Origin: Clostridiales bacterium UBA1763
GTDB lineage: Bacteria > Bacillota > Clostridia > Oscillospirales > Oscillospiraceae
Length of the DNA: 7,334 nt
Direction of reading: 5' to 3'
Assembly: GCA_002314685.1 (NCBI GenBank)
Contig: DCHB01000015.1
Coordinates: 1,635 to 8,968 of the forward strand
A program made the position numbers and the translations under genes. A model generated the notes under the pieces. The model did not search any database, was not told the origin of the DNA, and saw nothing but the letters and a program-made list of their open reading frames with translations. Position 1 is the stretch's first letter, and each line of letters begins with the position of its first letter. This document shows positions 4,805 through 7,334 of this stretch, piece after piece.

Positions 4805-6103
4805 TTATTTGAATATTTCGAGAGGAATAAGCGACACAAGGTTCTCCTGACCCGCTGTATTGTGGTGGATGCCGTCGGGAGTCTGGTCGGGGATAAGCTG
4901 AGTTGCATCGGCGGGGTCTGCCATTGCCTCGAGGCTTATATATCCGTCTGCCTTGCAGTCATCGCTCGCAAACCACTCGTTTATATCCAAACGAAGCTGG
5001 TCTATCTCCTCTGTCCACTGAACATCGTCGCCCGCGCCGAATACGTTGCGGGTGTAGCCCTTCCACGGGGTATTCTGGCAGAAGTAAATCTCAACACCTG
5101 CCGCGTGTGCCATTTCAATGAGCTCGTTGTAGCCTGCGATCATATCCTCAAGGCTTGCATAGGGTGCCGCGCCCTTCTTTGATTCGCAATGCGGATGAAC
5201 AATGTCGTTAACGCCGAGCTTGACTATTACCTTTGTTACGCCTGCCTGCTCGAGAACATCCTCGGTGAAGCGCTCAACACCTGCACTGCCGAGAAGCTTT
5301 GCCGCCTTGCCTACGCCGTCGGCAACGAGGCGGTTGCCCTTGATTGCCTCCTGAGTCACGGACACATTGGTAATGCCGTTTTCTCTGAGTCTTTCGGCAA
5401 GAAGACGGGGAATTTCATTTGCAAGAGTGGAGTCTCCGAAGAATACGCAGGTCTCGGTATCTGCCGCCGCCTTGACATCCATTTCCTTGAGGGTTGTAAT
5501 AACCTCATAAGAGCCCGAATCCGCCTCATACTTGAGGGGGATACCGATAACAGCATTTGAGTAGGTTGTGTTGCCTATGCCGATATAGGAATTTGCACCT
5601 ATAAGACCTATTGTGCGCACAGCGGTGACATCCTTATAGTAAATGTTGACACAGAGCTTTTCGCCCGCAGTAACATTTATGCTGACGGGGTCGGTTGTGA
5701 CGGTTTCGCCCGCGGGAATCGTGAAGCTTGCCTTGCCGTCAACGCGAACGGTCTTTGCCGACAGTACCTTCATCATGCAGTCGGAAATGCCGAGGCTTGA
5801 GAGCTTGCCTACACTGCAGGCGCCTATTTTCATCGGTACAAGGCTGTATTCGTTTGAGAGCACAAATCTGACCTGTGAGCCCGTTGCGGTTGACTCAATA
5901 ACAAGTCTGTTTGTTATTGCGCCGACGGGGATTGCGAGCTCGTCAAGTATGCTGAGCTCACTCAGGCTTGCATCAATGGGGCTTGTGCTCCATGCGCTGA
6001 CCCATTTTGTGTCCGACTGTGCGGATGCTCCCGCAATGGGCATAATGCCAAACAGCATTACTACTGAAAGAAGCATTGCAAACAGCTTTTTTGTCTTTTT
6101 CAT
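4805..6103 (-). CDS. Secreted SGNH/GDSL-family hydrolase with N-terminal accessory domain (XynE-like)
   Basis: The 432-residue protein starts with a signal peptide: K-K-T-K-K, a hydrophobic core at about 7-22, and A26-S-A28 before Q29 as a likely signal peptidase I site. It is therefore exported, with no visible anchor or wall-sorting motif. Residues 30-210 form a beta-rich region beginning W-V-S-A-W-S-T-S-P, a start typical of this two-domain group. The SGNH domain follows: block I F-G-D-S225-T, block II K-G256-N-R, block III G297-V-N299-D, block V D410-G-I-H413-H. Ser225, Asp410 and His413 form the expected triad, with Gly256 and Asn299 in the oxyanion hole. Families with this layout remove acetyl or other ester groups from glycans, but the substrate here is not readable. 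Block I has Thr where most have Leu. The start is fixed by GGAGG (6116-6112), 8 nt upstream. The gene has its own promoter and terminator. Confidence 0.9.
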   Translation of the reverse strand: MKKTKKLFAMLLSVVMLFGIMPIAGASAQSDTKWVSAWSTSPIDASLSELSILDELAIPVGAITNRLVIESTATGSQVRFVLSNEYSLVPMKIGACSVGKLSSLGISDCMMKVLSAKTVRVDGKASFTIPAGETVTTDPVSINVTAGEKLCVNIYYKDVTAVRTIGLIGANSYIGIGNTTYSNAVIGIPLKYEADSGSYEVITTLKEMDVKAAADTETCVFFGDSTLANEIPRLLAERLRENGITNVSVTQEAIKGNRLVADGVGKAAKLLGSAGVERFTEDVLEQAGVTKVIVKLGVNDIVHPHCESKKGAAPYASLEDMIAGYNELIEMAHAAGVEIYFCQNTPWKGYTRNVFGAGDDVQWTEEIDQLRLDINEWFASDDCKADGYISLEAMADPADATQLIPDQTPDGIHHNTAGQENLVSLIPLEIFK

Positions 6104-6137
6104 CAGATTGTCCTCCGATTATTTGTTACACTTCCGT

Positions 6138-6166
6138 AGTATATTCACCGCTTGTTAATTTGTCAA
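6138..6166 (-). promoter_or_regulatory. Promoter of the SGNH hydrolase gene
   Basis: A perfect -35 TTGACA (6166-6161), a 17-nt spacer and TATACT (6143-6138, 5/6) point at the hydrolase. Transcription would start near 6131, leaving a leader of about 27 nt with GGAGG at 6116-6112. It is divergent from the DAHP synthase promoter, with 40 bp between the two -35 boxes. Confidence 0.85.
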
Positions 6167-6206
6167 CATACTATGCGTATAATTATCCGTTTTATCGCAC
6201 GAACAT

Positions 6207-6235
6207 TTGACAGCAGTCAAGATATAGCGTAAAAT
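6207..6235 (+). promoter_or_regulatory. Promoter of the DAHP synthase gene
   Basis: A perfect -35 TTGACA (6207-6212), a 17-nt spacer and TAAAAT (6230-6235, 5/6) face the gene. Transcription would start near 6242, so the leader is only about 24 nt and holds just the GAGGA ribosome site (6254-6258). That leaves no room for a T-box, peptide attenuator or riboswitch if this is the only promoter. Confidence 0.85.
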
Positions 6236-6265
6236 CAGCTCATAGCATTAAATGAGGACAGATAA

Positions 6266-7258
6266 ATGATAATTATACTCAGACAAAACGCCCCGACAGG
6301 TGAGCTTGAAGCCATGCTCAATGTCGAGTCGGCGCAGTACGATATTTTCCGCGGCAGTGACAGAACGCTCGTATCCGTTTTTGGCGATACCTCGGGCATC
6401 GACTCAGGGCGGATAATGCGGCTTGACGGTGTTGTATCCGTAAGCAATGCTTCCGAGCCGTACAAGCTGTGCAGCCGTAAAAATCATTCCGACGACACCG
6501 CCGTCAAAATCGGCGATATTAAAATCGGTGCGGGCGGATTTGCCGTAATCGCAGGTCCCTGCTCAGTTGAGAGCAGAAAGCAGATTTTATCGGCGGCAAA
6601 TGCCGTCAAGGCAAACGGAGCTGATATTCTGCGCGGCGGTGCCTTCAAGCCCCGCACCTCCCCCTACGGCTTTCAGGGCTTGGGCGCCGAGGCTCTTGAA
6701 TACCTCGGCGAAGCGAAAAAGCAGACGGGGCTTCCCCTTATTTCCGAGGCAATGGGCGTTCGCGAGCTTGAGCTTTTTGAGGATGTCGATATTATTCAAA
6801 TCGGTGCGCGGAGTATGCAAAATTATGAGCTTTTGACCGAGGTCGGGAAGCTTAATAAGCCCGTTTTGCTGAAGCGAGGTACAGCCTGCACTATAAAGGA
6901 GCTTTTGCTCAGTGCCGAGTACATCGCCAAATCGGGAAACGGCAATATAATCCTCTGCGAGCGCGGAATACGAGGCTTTGACGACTGCACAAGAGCTGTG
7001 CTCGACATTTCCGCCATACCCGTTCTGCACGAGAAAACTCACCTGCCCGTTGTTGTTGACCCGAGTCACGCGGCAGGAAACGCAAAATACGTTCAGTCGC
7101 TTGCCCTTGCCGCAGTCGCGGCAGGTGCCGACGGTCTGATGCTCGAGGTGCACGAAAACCCGAAAGCCGCCTTGAGCGATGCAATGCAGGCAATAACACC
7201 CGAGCACTTAGGTGAAATTTGCAAAAAGGTCAACGCAATACGTCCATATATAAAATAA
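6266..7258 (+). CDS. aroF: 3-deoxy-7-phosphoheptulonate (DAHP) synthase, class I-beta with N-terminal regulatory domain
   Basis: The 330-residue cytosolic enzyme condenses phosphoenolpyruvate with erythrose 4-phosphate to DAHP, the first step of the shikimate route to aromatic amino acids. Residues 1-66 form a short ferredoxin-like domain as in the Thermotoga maritima enzyme, where it mediates feedback inhibition by Tyr/Phe; the same control is likely here. The linker P-Y-K-L-C-S-R leads into the barrel. Diagnostic motifs are A-G-P-C99-S-V-E-S, L-R-G-G-A-F-K-P-R-T-S-P-Y (122-134), I-Q-I-G-A-R (177-182), L-L-K-R-G (201-205), C-E-R-G-I-R (231-236), D-P-S-H268 and E294-V-H. The metal ligands Cys99, His268, Glu294 and Asp305 match T. 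maritima Cys102, His272, Glu298 and Asp309. No chorismate mutase domain is attached. The start follows GAGGA (6254-6258) by 7 nt. The gene is monocistronic. Bacillus names the orthologue aroA; aroF is the common symbol for this type. Confidence 0.96.
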   Translation: MIIILRQNAPTGELEAMLNVESAQYDIFRGSDRTLVSVFGDTSGIDSGRIMRLDGVVSVSNASEPYKLCSRKNHSDDTAVKIGDIKIGAGGFAVIAGPCSVESRKQILSAANAVKANGADILRGGAFKPRTSPYGFQGLGAEALEYLGEAKKQTGLPLISEAMGVRELELFEDVDIIQIGARSMQNYELLTEVGKLNKPVLLKRGTACTIKELLLSAEYIAKSGNGNIILCERGIRGFDDCTRAVLDISAIPVLHEKTHLPVVVDPSHAAGNAKYVQSLALAAVAAGADGLMLEVHENPKAALSDAMQAITPEHLGEICKKVNAIRPYIK

Positions 7259-7285
7259 GACGAGGATTTTTCCTCGTCTTATTTT
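7252..7285 (+). terminator. Intrinsic terminator of the DAHP synthase gene, including its stop codon
   Basis: A 15-bp perfect stem, AAAATAAGACGAGGA (7252-7266) against its complement (7271-7285), has a TTTT loop and ends in TTATTTTC. The TAA stop (7256-7258) lies within the 5' arm, so terminating ribosomes would overlap the hairpin. The A run on the 5' side allows some activity on the minus strand too. Confidence 0.9.
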
Positions 7286-7295
7286 CAGCTTGCCA

Positions 7296-7316
7296 AAAAA
7301 GTCCCTTGGACTTTTT
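7296..7316. terminator. Second hairpin with A and T runs, possible terminator at the right edge
   Basis: AAAAAGTCC (7296-7304) pairs perfectly with GGACTTTTT (7308-7316) around a CTT loop. The A/T flanks make it terminator-like in both directions. It could back up the DAHP synthase terminator or end a minus-strand gene beyond the window. The flanking bases resemble, from memory, a sequence dispersed in some Ruminococcaceae genomes, so it may be part of a repeat. Confidence 0.5.
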
Positions 7317-7334
7317 GACTACGCCGAAAAGCCG

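Noticed and set aside
5643..6158. 171-codon plus-strand frame opposite the SGNH hydrolase
   Set aside because: It is the antisense shadow of a gene with signal peptide and complete active site; no ribosome site precedes it.
6587..7207. 206-codon minus-strand frame opposite the DAHP synthase gene
   Set aside because: It mirrors a certain gene with fully conserved catalytic motifs, and has no promoter or ribosome site of its own. High-GC codons commonly leave long antisense frames.
1..7334. CRISPR array, insertion sequence, prophage or toxin-antitoxin module
   Set aside because: No direct repeats with regular spacing, no transposase, integrase or phage-like protein, and no recognisable small toxin or antitoxin frame with a ribosome site was seen. 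The DUF4037/TPR pair lacks the small antitoxin size typical of MNT/HEPN modules.

Overview
The window looks like a piece of chromosome from an anaerobic, gut-type Clostridia (Oscillospiraceae/Ruminococcaceae-like) bacterium. This placement is inferred from mid-range GC with GAG/GCC-rich codons, AGGAGG-type ribosome binding sites, TTGACA-17-TATAAT promoters, U-tailed hairpin terminators, and protein families common in that group (DUF4037, NSS transporter, FlK-type thioesterase, GNYGSGKT ATPase). It holds six complete protein genes, the 5' part of one tRNA gene, and compact intergenic regions whose control signals can mostly be read. There is no CRISPR array, insertion sequence, integrase or phage gene.

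Layout. (1) 1-46, minus: the 5' 43 nt of a tRNA-Ser(GGA), cut by the window edge, with a strong promoter at 87-115. (2) 233-1970, plus: two genes overlapping by 14 nt, a cytosolic TPR protein and a DUF4037 protein with a nucleotidyltransferase-like motif, ending at a bidirectional terminator that also serves the convergent operon. (3) 3123-2029, minus: a two-gene operon of FlK-type hotdog thioesterase and MinD/ParA-like P-loop ATPase, whose stop and start codons abut. (4) 3124-3340: two promoters in tandem with an intrinsic terminator between them, the least ordinary regulatory stretch here. (5) 4684-3341, minus: an 11-TM sodium:neurotransmitter symporter (NSS/SNF) with a perfect 10-bp inverted repeat over its -10 box. 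(6) 6103-4805, minus: a secreted two-domain SGNH/GDSL hydrolase. (7) 6266-7258, plus: DAHP synthase (first step of the shikimate pathway), divergent from the hydrolase, monocistronic and closed by a terminator that includes its stop codon.

How the genes fit together. This is mostly a run of small independent transcription units. The genuine units are the TPR/DUF4037 pair and the thioesterase/ATPase pair. The former is a nucleotidyltransferase-fold protein of unknown substrate with a probable scaffold partner. The latter suggests acyl-CoA housekeeping tied to an ATP-driven metal-cluster or protein-maturation factor, but that link is inference. The amino-acid-type transporter and DAHP synthase could both touch aromatic amino acid supply, but nothing in the DNA connects them. 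I found no convincing new defence or mobile system. The best leads are the DUF4037 pair, the thioesterase/ATPase pair with its leader, and the operator on the transporter promoter.
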